64,000 bases of DNA, from the IMG/VR virus record IMGVR_UViG_3300042386_000659, positions 1 through 64,000 of that record; one strand, written 5' to 3'. The DNA comes from a virus. The notes below the pieces were generated by a model. That model had not been told where the DNA came from and searched no databases. It was given only the letters and a program-made list of their open reading frames with translations. This document shows positions 8,071 to 15,248 of the stretch, piece after piece (within the stretch, counting starts at the first letter, position 1; every line of letters begins with the position of its first letter). Both the position numbers and the translations under genes were made by a program.

Positions 8071-8432
8071 TACTTAATATTTGAAGTATAAAATGTATTT
8101 GTAGATATTGTTCCTGTAGTTGTAAAAGATCCACCAAAGTTTGCTGTAGTGTAAGTTGTTCCGTTTGGATTTGATGTTGTTAAACTAAATCCTGTTGATA
8201 AACCACTAATTGCTCCACTAAATGGAATCGTATATGTACCAGTACCAGGTGTTGTTGTTATAGTATATGGTTGTGGAGCAATATAACCCGGATTAGTAAT
8301 CCATGTTGGTTGGTAGTTAGTACCACTCCAAGTTGGTAATCTATTTATTTCATTTATTCTATTGATTTCATCCCAATTAATTCCTATCGATTGGTTATCA
8401 ACGTACCCTCTGAAAAATTTGAATTCTCTCAT
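8070..8432 (-). CDS. Tagged Thr/Gly/Asn-rich protein
   Basis: The start at 8432 (MREFKFFRGYVDNQS) is preferred over 8489. It places the tag first and follows the stop of a 34-codon gene at 8446 with 13-bp spacing. Residues 50-120 are low-complexity and rich in Thr, Ser, Gly and Asn (for example TTTPGTGTYTIPFSGA), as in extracellular or virion beta structures. Function unknown. Confidence 0.6.
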   Translation of the reverse strand: MREFKFFRGYVDNQSIGINWDEINRINEINRLPTWSGTNYQPTWITNPGYIAPQPYTITTTPGTGTYTIPFSGAISGLSTGFSLTTSNPNGTTYTTANFGGSFTTTGTISTNTFYTSNIK

Positions 8433-8445
8433 ACATTTTTTTAAT

Positions 8446-8550
8446 TTAAAACTTACCCCATTGGGATTTATGTTTATTCTCTTCAGCAATTTTAAACCCC
8501 AACAAGATTTCTTGTAGGATTTTTTTAAATTTAATTATTAACTTGTTCAT
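8446..8550 (-). CDS. Very small amphipathic protein
   Basis: A 34-residue frame with an amphipathic basic helix (LIIKFKKILQEILLGFKIA) and a polar tail. It lies between two small genes, 1 bp after the upstream stop and 13 bp before the downstream start. Spacing supports translation, and no family is recognised. Confidence 0.4.
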   Translation of the reverse strand: MNKLIIKFKKILQEILLGFKIAEENKHKSQWGKF

Positions 8551-8551
8551 A

Positions 8552-8677
8552 TTATTTACCTCTATTATTTTTTTTAATCTGAGTGGTCTTCACTGGTTTA
8601 GGTTGTGTGGTTGGAGTTTTTTTATCTCCTTTCTTAACTTGGTTTGGTTTTGGTGAACCAAAAAATTTTGATGTCAT
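8552..8677 (-). CDS. Small basic Pro/Thr/Lys-rich protein with KFFG start
   Basis: The 41-residue product begins MTSKFFGSPK, a shortened form of the regional FKFFxG tag. The rest is Lys, Pro and Thr rich (VKKGDKKTPTTQPKPVK) and probably disordered and nucleic-acid binding. It is too short for default gene callers but fits the operon spacing. Confidence 0.45.
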   Translation of the reverse strand: MTSKFFGSPKPNQVKKGDKKTPTTQPKPVKTTQIKKNNRGK

Positions 8678-8694
8678 ATTAATTGTTTTATATT

Positions 8695-9141
8695 TTACAT
8701 TTGAAATATTTCATGTTCTTTCATTCCATTTTCCTTTCTTTTATCTTGAATAACATCTTGAAAATCTTCTTCAAATTCCTCAACGTCATCGATACCATAG
8801 ATTACAAAGTAACTGGTAAATTGGTCAGAACTTCTAACCATGATACTACCAACACCAAGAATTCTCATCCAAAAAGGTCTTTCCATCATTACAGATTTAA
8901 TTCTATGGAAATACACTTCTCTTGTGGTAACAGAAAATACTCCACGACTTTCTACAATACGGTCGTCATAGATATCGTAGGTCCAACACGCGTAATCTAA
9001 AATCTTATAGATTGGTATTAACACAACAAGTGCAATCCAATAAAATTCTGTTGATACTGCGGCGGATACTGCAAATCCACCAATAAATACCCAAAGAATG
9101 TTTATTAATTGGGATGGTCTAACTGTGAAATCAGGAGTCAT
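8695..9141 (-). CDS. Bacterial PH-domain membrane protein (YdbS-like)
   Basis: Two hydrophobic helices (about 12-30 and 34-50) are followed by a bacterial PH domain: YDIYDDRIVESRGVFSV, then REVYFHRIKSVMM and a final strand with SSDQFTSYFVIYGI. This is the bPH2 layout of YdbS-like proteins. Its role in phages is unknown, but membrane placement is likely. It sits 1 bp from the DPBB gene and is probably co-transcribed with it. Confidence 0.75.
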   Translation of the reverse strand: MTPDFTVRPSQLINILWVFIGGFAVSAAVSTEFYWIALVVLIPIYKILDYACWTYDIYDDRIVESRGVFSVTTREVYFHRIKSVMMERPFWMRILGVGSIMVRSSDQFTSYFVIYGIDDVEEFEEDFQDVIQDKRKENGMKEHEIFQM

Positions 9142-9142
9142 A

Positions 9143-9568
9143 TTATTTAATTTTAGTGATTTTTACGTTGTTCATGGTGGTTTGTCTATCATCCTCACCA
9201 ATTAATATATCTATTCTATTCTTATATCTTTTGTTCATAACATCTTTAACAGTATAAACTCCGTTATATTTTCCCGCACTTTTAATTCTAACCTTAGTAC
9301 CAAACGGCCATTTCTTTTTTAAATCTCTTGAAACCGCAATGATTCTGTGTTTTTTTGGATTAGTGGTGTCAATCTTAAATCCTGATGCTGTTATGTGAGG
9401 AGTTGAATCAGTTTCTCCTACGCTTGCAGAATAGGTTGTAAGGGTAACTGTCTCATAACTAATTGATTTAGTTATCTTTATCGGATAATTAAATGTACTT
9501 GGAGCTTCCGCAGTTTTTATAATCAATGGAGACATTGACAATAAAAAGGTTAATATTGATGTATTCAT
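9143..9568 (-). CDS. Secreted 3D-domain (double-psi beta-barrel) protein
   Basis: A signal-like N-terminus (ILTFLLSMSPLIIKTAEA) precedes a 3D/DPBB domain. That domain contains LTTYSA (about 44), TASGFKID (about 60), RIIAVSRDL (about 74), WPFGTKVRI (about 87) and the signature VYTVKDVMN...NRIDILIG (about 104-124). Relatives include the MltA C-terminal domain and YuiC-type stationary-phase lytic proteins. A peptidoglycan-degrading role is likely. Three Asp residues of the 3D signature are partly kept. It is transcribed from a strong near-leaderless promoter. Confidence 0.7.
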   Translation of the reverse strand: MNTSILTFLLSMSPLIIKTAEAPSTFNYPIKITKSISYETVTLTTYSASVGETDSTPHITASGFKIDTTNPKKHRIIAVSRDLKKKWPFGTKVRIKSAGKYNGVYTVKDVMNKRYKNRIDILIGEDDRQTTMNNVKITKIK

Positions 9569-9572
9569 ACCA

Positions 9573-9603
9573 CAAATATACGAATACTATTTTGAATATC
9601 CAA
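9573..9603 (-). promoter_or_regulatory. Bacteroidota-type promoter, leaderless layout
   Basis: On the minus strand TTGGATATTC (TTG at 9601-9603) lies 20 bp from TATATTTG (9573-9580). TGGT and the ATG of the 9143-9568 gene follow. It has the same TTTGTGGTATG junction as the promoter at 2028-2058. Confidence 0.7.
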
Positions 9604-9627
9604 AAATAACCTTATTATTTTGGGAGG

Positions 9628-9635
9628 TATTTATA
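9628..9635 (+). promoter_or_regulatory. TATTTATA box, candidate late promoter
   Basis: TATTTATA sits 6 nt before the ATG of the plus-strand metalloprotease gene. The same box precedes most genes whose products carry the ITExQ leader. It is the reverse complement of the T4 late consensus TATAAATA. Confidence 0.4.
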
Positions 9636-9641
9636 TATGTT

Positions 9642-10787
9642 ATGAGGATATCAATCACAGAAGAACAATACAATAAGTTAATCCAAGCAAATGAGGTTGT
9701 CGGGGTTCCAGAAGGGATTTACGACACTGCAAAATCAATTTATAGAAAGTATATTGATGGTTTAATTGAAGAGATAAAGTCGAAATTTGGTAATATGAAG
9801 TTGGGTGGTTCTACCGAAGTTGAATTTTCAATAACAGGTGATTACCGTATTGGAGATTTGTCTTTTACAAATGTTGATTTTATGGTCACATTTGATTTTG
9901 ACAAATATAGAAGGGTTGAAATTGAACAAATGAGTCTTGCTATTGGTGATAAATTAACAAATGATTACAAATTAATATACAAAAAAATTAATGATGGAAT
10001 CTCAATGGGTTCGAAATATCAAGTACCTGATGATGTGTCTGAAGAAGATTTAATTAATGGTATTTTAAAATTTGAAACCAAAACGATATCATCAATAGCT
10101 CACGAATTAAAACATGCTTATGACTTCAACAAGAAACCAATAAGAAATGCTGGTGAAAAAGTTAAGTATCATTCTATTGAAGATGTTATGGTTAGTGTGC
10201 GTCCTTTAATGAAATTTAAAATTATGTTATATTATTCACATGTTGTTGAGGAAAGTGTTAGAAACAGTGAAATATACACATTAATGAAACTTAAAGGAAT
10301 TACTAAAAAAGAATTTAAAAACTTCTTATCGAAAACAACCACATATGATTTCCTAAAATACATGATGAATTATGATTACAATAAATTCATAGAGGAAATG
10401 TACAATAGTATTGAAGGAATTGAATCTTTTTTAAGTCATCTTAAAATCGATTATAAAGATATGACCGATGGTGAGAAAGTAACAATGGCTCTTAAAAAGT
10501 TTTATCAAATAGTTTCGAGAAGACGTGATGATTTTCTTGATAATGTTATGATGGATATGCAATCAGATTTAATGATGATGTTAGCTTCTGCACTTGGTAT
10601 TGCTGATAATATTGTTACAACAGGTGAAAACGAAGCAAAAGTTAAAGCAAAGAAAAAAATCAAAAAACATATTAATAGTTACACTGACTATATTGATTTC
10701 TATCAAAAAGAATTATCCGACATTAAAATTTCTGCAACTAATACACTTAAAAAATTAAGTAAATTATATAGTTTAGCAGAAGACTAA
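9642..10787 (+). CDS. Putative virion zinc metalloprotease with head-targeting-like leader
   Basis: The 381-residue product starts MRISITEEQYNKLIQANE, the leader shared with several genes here and resembling a T4 capsid-targeting sequence. The zinc motif HELKH (154-158) with AYD following fits a gluzincin-like HExxH. VEESVRNSE (about 206) may supply a third ligand. The C-terminal third is helical and Lys-rich. It is the only plus-strand gene in this part of the minus-strand block, and it converges on the next gene with a 4-bp overlap. Likely packaged with the capsid and injected or used in maturation, by inference. Confidence 0.6.
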   Translation: MRISITEEQYNKLIQANEVVGVPEGIYDTAKSIYRKYIDGLIEEIKSKFGNMKLGGSTEVEFSITGDYRIGDLSFTNVDFMVTFDFDKYRRVEIEQMSLAIGDKLTNDYKLIYKKINDGISMGSKYQVPDDVSEEDLINGILKFETKTISSIAHELKHAYDFNKKPIRNAGEKVKYHSIEDVMVSVRPLMKFKIMLYYSHVVEESVRNSEIYTLMKLKGITKKEFKNFLSKTTTYDFLKYMMNYDYNKFIEEMYNSIEGIESFLSHLKIDYKDMTDGEKVTMALKKFYQIVSRRRDDFLDNVMMDMQSDLMMMLASALGIADNIVTTGENEAKVKAKKKIKKHINSYTDYIDFYQKELSDIKISATNTLKKLSKLYSLAED

Positions 10788-11119
10788 GATTCAAATCTTA
10801 AAAATCTTATTGTAAGTAAATCGGATGTGATATCAAATCCCCAACCATCATCATATTGTGTGTTAGTATCATGAAATCTTCCGTTTGGTCCGGTTATCGA
10901 TAACACAGGAACACAAAATCTGTTTGGGAATCTACTTAAGAATTCATGTATCCCGTTGCTTTGGGTTTCGACAATATCGTATGTGTAACCATCTAATGGT
11001 AACATACACGTCCATGACCAAGAAGGACTATCATCATCTAAGGTTTCGATATCCATATCTTCGATTGGATAATCTTCGTCCTCTTCATTACCAGTAAAAA
11101 ATTTAAACGCTTTAATCAT
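10784..11119 (-). CDS. Tagged acidic small protein
   Basis: The 111-residue product begins MIKAFKFFTGNEEDED (FKFFxG tag) followed by a very acidic stretch up to about residue 30. The rest is beta-rich (VPVLSITGPNGRF, LLTIRFLRF). Its 3' end overlaps the converging metalloprotease gene by 4 bp. Function unknown; it belongs to the tag family by its leader. Confidence 0.6.
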   Translation of the reverse strand: MIKAFKFFTGNEEDEDYPIEDMDIETLDDDSPSWSWTCMLPLDGYTYDIVETQSNGIHEFLSRFPNRFCVPVLSITGPNGRFHDTNTQYDDGWGFDITSDLLTIRFLRFES

Positions 11120-11124
11120 ATGAG

Positions 11125-11307
11125 TTAGTTACCGATTAAATAGATTTCTTTAATTGATTTACCTTTTAATTCTGTGCGATAAAGATAAAATTCAGATTCA
11201 GAAGATCTTAAATTCTTCATCTTTTTTTCGGCCTGTTCTAAAGTTTCACACTCAATAATTTCTTCACCAACTTCGATATGATATTTAATTTTAATTTTAA
11301 TTTCCAT
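11125..11307 (-). CDS. Hypothetical small protein
   Basis: The start at 11307 (MEIKIKIKY) is chosen because it follows the upstream stop by 2 bp. A longer frame would overlap that gene. The 60-residue product has beta strands, then an acidic helix (CETLEQAEKKMKNL) and a short basic end. Not recognised. Confidence 0.55.
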   Translation of the reverse strand: MEIKIKIKYHIEVGEEIIECETLEQAEKKMKNLRSSESEFYLYRTELKGKSIKEIYLIGN

Positions 11308-11309
11308 GT

Positions 11310-11534
11310 TTATGATTCTTGTTTTAATAATTTTTCCCATTTAGAATAATCTATTTGGATGTCTATTGGTTCTTCATCATAATTGTCCCAAGATGTTAAA
11401 TGCCAATGGTTACAATCTGAACAATGGTAGTATCGTACTTCTTTTCTCCATCGTTTACTTTGTTTAAAACGAATGTAGTTTAAGACCGTCTTAACTTCCT
11501 TTTTTCCAAATTTTATTTTTTGACATTGTTCCAT
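11310..11534 (-). CDS. Zinc-ribbon-like small protein
   Basis: The 74-residue product contains YYHCSDCNHWHLTSW (about 35-49). This CxxCxxxH motif followed by LTS resembles the short zinc fingers of phage and bacterial restriction/RNA-polymerase-associated proteins. The N-terminus is basic (FGKKEVKTVLNYIRFKQSKR) and may bind nucleic acid. No partner is evident. Confidence 0.6.
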   Translation of the reverse strand: MEQCQKIKFGKKEVKTVLNYIRFKQSKRWRKEVRYYHCSDCNHWHLTSWDNYDEEPIDIQIDYSKWEKLLKQES

Positions 11535-11540
11535 TTTAAA

Positions 11541-12014
11541 TTACTTTGAAATGTACTCTGTGTATTGTTCCTTCAACCATTGGAGATAAACACATTTTTC
11601 GTATTGTTCATCCTCAACATAATATTCAAGAAGGTAATTAACGTTACTAATAAATGTTTCGTCAAATTCTAACTGCTCAACATTAACGTAATGTTCATAA
11701 ACGGCGTCAATGTGTTCGTCATAAGTTTTACCTGGTCTTCTTGGAATAGAAAAGAAACTCTCGATTCCGTTTGTTATCATGAACTCAGTAATATTCATAA
11801 CCTCTTCAAATAAACCAAACGACCTCGCACCTCTAACATTACGAACTTCAAACATATCAGTTTTAACTCTACTTTTCTTCATAAAATCATCCAATTCTTT
11901 TCTTCTATCATCACTTAACCCCTCCCTCATATCTTTTAACATAGCCCTAAATTTTTTCATAAACTTTTTAGGGTCATTAAAATCCTCTTCACTAAATTCA
12001 AAATGTTTGTTCAT
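11541..12014 (-). CDS. Hypothetical charged protein with UVR-like C-terminus
   Basis: The 157-residue protein is helical and charged. Its C-terminus (LEYYVEDEQYEKCVYLQWLKE, split at about 130-150) resembles the UvrB/UvrC interaction motif, though weakly. The N-terminus resembles a phage regulator (HFEFSEEDFNDPKKFMKKFR). The promoter upstream is of host type. Function unknown. Confidence 0.55.
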   Translation of the reverse strand: MNKHFEFSEEDFNDPKKFMKKFRAMLKDMREGLSDDRRKELDDFMKKSRVKTDMFEVRNVRGARSFGLFEEVMNITEFMITNGIESFFSIPRRPGKTYDEHIDAVYEHYVNVEQLEFDETFISNVNYLLEYYVEDEQYEKCVYLQWLKEQYTEYISK

Positions 12015-12035
12015 CTTTTATATTTTGTTTACATG

Positions 12036-12065
12036 CAAATATACAATAATATTTTGTATATTCAA
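12036..12065 (-). promoter_or_regulatory. Bacteroidota-type promoter
   Basis: On the minus strand TTG (12063-12065, within TTTTTTGAATATAC) lies 19 bp from TATATTTG (12036-12043). It drives the 11541-12014 gene with a leader of about 21 nt. Confidence 0.6.
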
Positions 12066-12072
12066 AAAAAAA

Positions 12073-12094
12073 ACCCTGAAATTTATTCAGGGTT
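12073..12094 (-). terminator. Intrinsic terminator of the 12083-12601 gene
   Basis: ACCCTGAA, a short AT loop and TTCAGGGT form a stem-loop that overlaps the stop codon. On the minus strand it is followed by a run of more than eight T. This fits a rho-independent terminator immediately before the next promoter. Confidence 0.7.
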
Positions 12095-12601
12095 GTTATC
12101 TATTGGTTTAATGTTAATTGTTTCAGGTGGATATTCTTTTTCAAAATATGACATTCTTTCAGACACTTTACCATATTCAACAAATGGTTCAATAATATCA
12201 TTATACATGTCATGTAAGTTATCTAAATCTGTTTGTAAATTATCTATATCATTTACTAAGTGGTCAAATTTGTAAAATTCGTCACTATAACGTCCACCAT
12301 TCTCATATTCCTGTTCGTCGAACGAATCTCTAATATCCCAATATTTGTTATTTTTTGCTCTATAAACTTCATGTAGTTTAGAACAATCTTGAACGATTTT
12401 AGAATACTTTGCAGGTTCTTCAAGAATATTACCAATATTGATTGTTTTTAAAAAACCAATTAGTTTACTCATAGATTTCTTACCCTCGATAACATCTTTC
12501 GTTATAGACTCAATATGAGATGGTAGTTCACTCAAATCATAAAATACGGTTTGTTCAACCAATTTACTAAACTGTGCTTCTGTTAAAATAACCTTTTTCA
12601 T
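12083..12601 (-). CDS. Hypothetical protein with head-targeting-like leader
   Basis: The 172-residue product starts MKKVILTEAQFSKLVEQ, the ITExQ(F/Y) leader, with LVE|Q matching a T4-type prohead protease site ((L/I)xE). The rest is helical and acidic with Asn and Tyr (RAKNNKYWDIRDSFDEQEYENG). A TATTTATT box precedes the ATG. Probably an internal virion protein, by inference from the leader. Confidence 0.55.
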   Translation of the reverse strand: MKKVILTEAQFSKLVEQTVFYDLSELPSHIESITKDVIEGKKSMSKLIGFLKTINIGNILEEPAKYSKIVQDCSKLHEVYRAKNNKYWDIRDSFDEQEYENGGRYSDEFYKFDHLVNDIDNLQTDLDNLHDMYNDIIEPFVEYGKVSERMSYFEKEYPPETINIKPIDNNPE

Positions 12602-12603
12602 AT

Positions 12604-12612
12604 TAATAAATA
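12604..12612 (-). promoter_or_regulatory. TATTTATTA box
   Basis: On the minus strand AGTATTTATTA lies 2 nt before the ATG of the 12083-12601 gene. It is a close variant of the TATTTATA box found at other ITExQ-leader genes. Confidence 0.3.
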
Positions 12613-12834
12613 CTACTCAATGGTTAAATCTTCAATCGATTCTATAACCAATCTATCAGATGGGTACTGAGCCACAAGTTCAAAATGAGTTTCTCGTGAT
12701 CCATACTCCCCAATTACATTTACTTTCTTATGAAATCTAGTTGCACATGTAGAATCAGGGTGTACCGTATCAGCAAGAACCGTTACTTCTCTTAATTCAC
12801 TACCGATAATTAAAAAACAATTATATCTTTTCAT
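12613..12834 (-). CDS. Hypothetical small protein
   Basis: The 73-residue product is beta-rich (YNCFLIIGSELREVTVLAD ... VNVIGEYGSRETHFELVAQ) with a helical end. No motif is recognised. It is spaced 1-2 bp from its upstream neighbour, as elsewhere in this operon. Confidence 0.55.
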   Translation of the reverse strand: MKRYNCFLIIGSELREVTVLADTVHPDSTCATRFHKKVNVIGEYGSRETHFELVAQYPSDRLVIESIEDLTIE

Positions 12835-12835
12835 A

Positions 12836-13009
12836 TTAATCTTTTGAATTTCCGTGAATATAGAACATCAAACCAAACATAAAGGTTAAAAAATATCTAT
12901 AAAATTCAACAGGTTGATTAAATTTAAACTGTTGGGTAATGTAAGATCCTAAAATAAGAGCTGACATTAAACTTAAAAATCTTGCAAATCCTTTGGGAAA
13001 TCTATCCAT
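12836..13009 (-). CDS. Small two-pass membrane protein
   Basis: A 57-residue frame fills the gap between two called genes. It has two hydrophobic segments (FLSLMSALILGSYI and FLTFMFGLMFYI) with a short loop, a basic start and a polar end. Stops and starts fit the 1-3-bp spacing of the operon. Function unknown. Confidence 0.5.
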   Translation of the reverse strand: MDRFPKGFARFLSLMSALILGSYITQQFKFNQPVEFYRYFLTFMFGLMFYIHGNSKD

Positions 13010-13010
13010 A

Positions 13011-13496
13011 TTATTCTGTTATTTCGGTTGCGTAATCACCAACTCTTATTTCTAATTTATCGATACCTCCATCGAATTCGTACCAAGCATCGTTTATGTC
13101 TCCGTCATTGTACATATCCCATTCACTTGGTGCCACTTCTTCCTCTTCTTCAGTTAAAGGTTCACTCCATTCCAAATCATAAAAACTTGTATCTCCGTCT
13201 CTTGTTTCAATTAATTCCAAACCATTAAAATCTTTATGATTCATCTCCGAAATGTTCTTGGTTTTCAATAGTTTAACCAATTGAAAAACGTCCATTTCGG
13301 TTGTTTTAAGTTCCCCACTTCTCCAATTGATGTCTGCGGTAAGTGAATAATCTTTACCCTCCCATTCACCACTTACATAAAGTGTTTCACTTAAGCATTT
13401 TCTACCAAATGATAATGTAATAATCAAATCTTCGGCGTTCATATAATCTCTTAATTCTCTAATCACCAATGGGTATTGTGTTGGTTTTTTAGACAT
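13011..13496 (-). CDS. Hypothetical acidic protein
   Basis: The 161-residue product is strongly acidic at its C-terminus (EPLTEEEEEVAPSEWD, about 113-128). It has beta-rich middle sections (YVSGEWEGKDYSLTADI). Acidic phage proteins of this size can mimic DNA, but no family is recognised and this is only a thought. Confidence 0.55.
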   Translation of the reverse strand: MSKKPTQYPLVIRELRDYMNAEDLIITLSFGRKCLSETLYVSGEWEGKDYSLTADINWRSGELKTTEMDVFQLVKLLKTKNISEMNHKDFNGLELIETRDGDTSFYDLEWSEPLTEEEEEVAPSEWDMYNDGDINDAWYEFDGGIDKLEIRVGDYATEITE

Positions 13497-13499
13497 GAT

Positions 13500-14012
13500 T
13501 TAAATTTTGATGTAACTAATTCCTCCTTGAGTTCCCTTCAAAGAGTTGCTATATTTTTGTTCTGCGTTGTCCCTTCTAATTAACTTACCATTCTTGTGAT
13601 AGATAGCCCATTTCCATTCTTTGGTGGGTTTATAACCCGGTCCTTTCCAATGTGGATGTGCACCTTTCTCATATTTTTCTAACTTATCGATTACCGCCTC
13701 CAAAACATATTCATCCGATACCTCCAAGTATTTCATACCGGGATATATCTTATCTCTTTTAGGACAATTATACATTACCGCATAACTACAATCTAAAGAT
13801 ATGTCTAAATCTTCGTTACTTCTTGCACTAATTAATATTGCAAGTTGGTCACCAGATGTGTCGACTGTCTTTTTAATTTCTCTTGGGAGATACTCGATTA
13901 ATTTACTAATGTTACCACGGTATTCTCTAACCGCCTCTTGTCTTGTTTCGAATATCTTATCGGGTATTCTACCATCTAAGAGTTCTACTTTGTATTGTTT
14001 GTTTGTTATCAT
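13500..14012 (-). CDS. Hypothetical protein
   Basis: The 170-residue product is of mixed composition. It starts with a beta strand (YKVELLDGR) and a basic helix, and ends with KWAIYHKNGKLIRRDNA, a common C-terminal pattern in small phage proteins. It overlaps the caspase-like gene upstream by 4 bp (ATGA), suggesting coupled translation. Function unknown. Confidence 0.55.
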   Translation of the reverse strand: MITNKQYKVELLDGRIPDKIFETRQEAVREYRGNISKLIEYLPREIKKTVDTSGDQLAILISARSNEDLDISLDCSYAVMYNCPKRDKIYPGMKYLEVSDEYVLEAVIDKLEKYEKGAHPHWKGPGYKPTKEWKWAIYHKNGKLIRRDNAEQKYSNSLKGTQGGISYIKI

Positions 14013-14566
14013 GATTTATAAAGTCTATTGTGATTGTATAATGCAACAGGGTTTTCCTCCGCAATAATTCCATATTCTTTCATCACATTTTCATATATGA
14101 CGTTCTTATCTTCATTAATGTACTTACCAATGATGTTTACAAAACCATAGTTTGATTCATCAACTTCATCTTGTTGTGTACCGGGTAATCCACAATATAA
14201 CGCTTCACCAACTTCGCTGATGAACATTCCAGAATAGAATCCCTTCAATCCGAACACATTAACAAACTTATCGGCATTACACCAAATAAAGACACTGTTG
14301 TCCTTTTCTTTTAAAAGTGATACCGTTGATTGGTCAATAATATAACCACCGTATTTCGCACCGCAATTATCAAATTGACCTATTGAGAATAACCCTCCCG
14401 GACTGCCGTGTCCCATCATCATTACTCTGTCATGTTCTTTTATAAGATTCATAACGTCCATCTTACTACAACCACCTTGAACAACAGTTTTATTTGGGAT
14501 GTCCTTATAAACTATGTCAAGAAACGTAGTGGACTCATCGGCCGGATGTACTATTAAAGTTTTCAT
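14009..14566 (-). CDS. Caspase/CHAT-like protease-fold protein
   Basis: The 185-residue product has RVMMMGHGSPGGLFS with His53, followed about 43 residues later by SVFIWCNADKF with Cys96. This H-G then C order after hydrophobic strands is the catalytic dyad arrangement of clan CD (caspase, CHAT, gingipain). An earlier strand (KTLIVHPADES) and GEALYCG follow the fold. Its length is near that of a bare caspase-like domain. It overlaps the DnaA-like gene and the unknown gene downstream. Activity is not proven, and it may act as an anti-defence or processing enzyme. Confidence 0.45.
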   Translation of the reverse strand: MKTLIVHPADESTTFLDIVYKDIPNKTVVQGGCSKMDVMNLIKEHDRVMMMGHGSPGGLFSIGQFDNCGAKYGGYIIDQSTVSLLKEKDNSVFIWCNADKFVNVFGLKGFYSGMFISEVGEALYCGLPGTQQDEVDESNYGFVNIIGKYINEDKNVIYENVMKEYGIIAEENPVALYNHNRLYKS

Positions 14567-14943
14567 TACTCTATTTTTGATTTGATTTCTTCGAATACCC
14601 CATCTGCAACTTCTCTATATTCATCATACTGTTTGTATCTATCGGCAAATGTTTCCAATGAATGAATGATAGTTGTGTGGTCTCTGTTTAAAATTTTACC
14701 GATGTGTTTTAAGGTGTGACCAAACTCTCTTTTCATAACCGCAACAAAAATAAATCTGGCGTCGATTACTTCTCTATCTCTAACTCTTGATAGTATTTGG
14801 GAAGCAGTGACGCAGCAATTCTTAGCAACTATATCAAGTATTTCCTCTTTTGTAATTCTATCCCTTTTAAACCTTCTTAATTTTTTATACTCCTCGTTAT
14901 TTTTAATACCGGGATAAACGTAGGGACTGATGTTCTCTAACAT
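14566..14943 (-). CDS. Stand-alone DnaA domain IV protein
   Basis: Residues about 58-110 match the DnaA C-terminal DNA-binding domain: VIDARFIFVAVMKREFG, then LKHIGKIL and RDHTTIIHS (88-96), the DnaA-box-reading helix signature. The ATPase domains are absent, and the N-terminal 30 residues are basic. It probably binds DnaA-box-like sites, either to recruit host replication or to sequester origin DnaA (inference). A host-type promoter lies upstream. Confidence 0.8.
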   Translation of the reverse strand: MLENISPYVYPGIKNNEEYKKLRRFKRDRITKEEILDIVAKNCCVTASQILSRVRDREVIDARFIFVAVMKREFGHTLKHIGKILNRDHTTIIHSLETFADRYKQYDEYREVADGVFEEIKSKIE

Positions 14944-14962
14944 GTTTTATTGTTTTAGATTA

Positions 14963-14993
14963 CAAATATATTCTAATTTTTAGAATATTCCAA
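14963..14993 (-). promoter_or_regulatory. Bacteroidota-type promoter
   Basis: On the minus strand TTGGAATATTC (TTG at 14991-14993) lies 20 bp from TATATTTG (14963-14970). It reads into the DnaA domain IV gene with a leader of about 19 nt. Confidence 0.7.
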
Positions 14994-15000
14994 AAATATT

Positions 15001-15237
15001 TTAGAAATTTCCAAATAAAAATTGGTAAACCACTTCGGGGATTTTGGTACAAGTAGATTGCACACCTTGATTATCAGTGCATTCAATATGAGGTAAATTT
15101 TTAATATATTCTCTCATATATTTTGGAGCTCTGTTTAATCTACCAACGATATAGTCTCTTGGGTATAGTTTTTCAGATTCATAAAACCCTTCTGAAACAA
15201 CTCTTTGATATTGGGATTCTGTTACAATTACTTTCAT
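15001..15237 (-). CDS. Hypothetical protein with head-targeting-like leader
   Basis: The 78-residue product begins MKVIVTESQYQRVVSEGFYES. The leader VTESQY matches the regional ITExQY pattern, and VSE|G could be a prohead-protease site. The mature part has two Cys (about 54 and 63). A TATTTATA box lies 3 nt upstream of the ATG. Probably a small internal virion protein (inference). Confidence 0.55.
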   Translation of the reverse strand: MKVIVTESQYQRVVSEGFYESEKLYPRDYIVGRLNRAPKYMREYIKNLPHIECTDNQGVQSTCTKIPEVVYQFLFGNF

Positions 15238-15240
15238 ACC

Positions 15241-15248
15241 TATAAATA
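15241..15248 (-). promoter_or_regulatory. TATTTATA box, candidate late promoter
   Basis: TATTTATA on the minus strand with GGT between it and the ATG of the 15001-15237 gene. Same arrangement as at 9628-9635. Confidence 0.4.
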
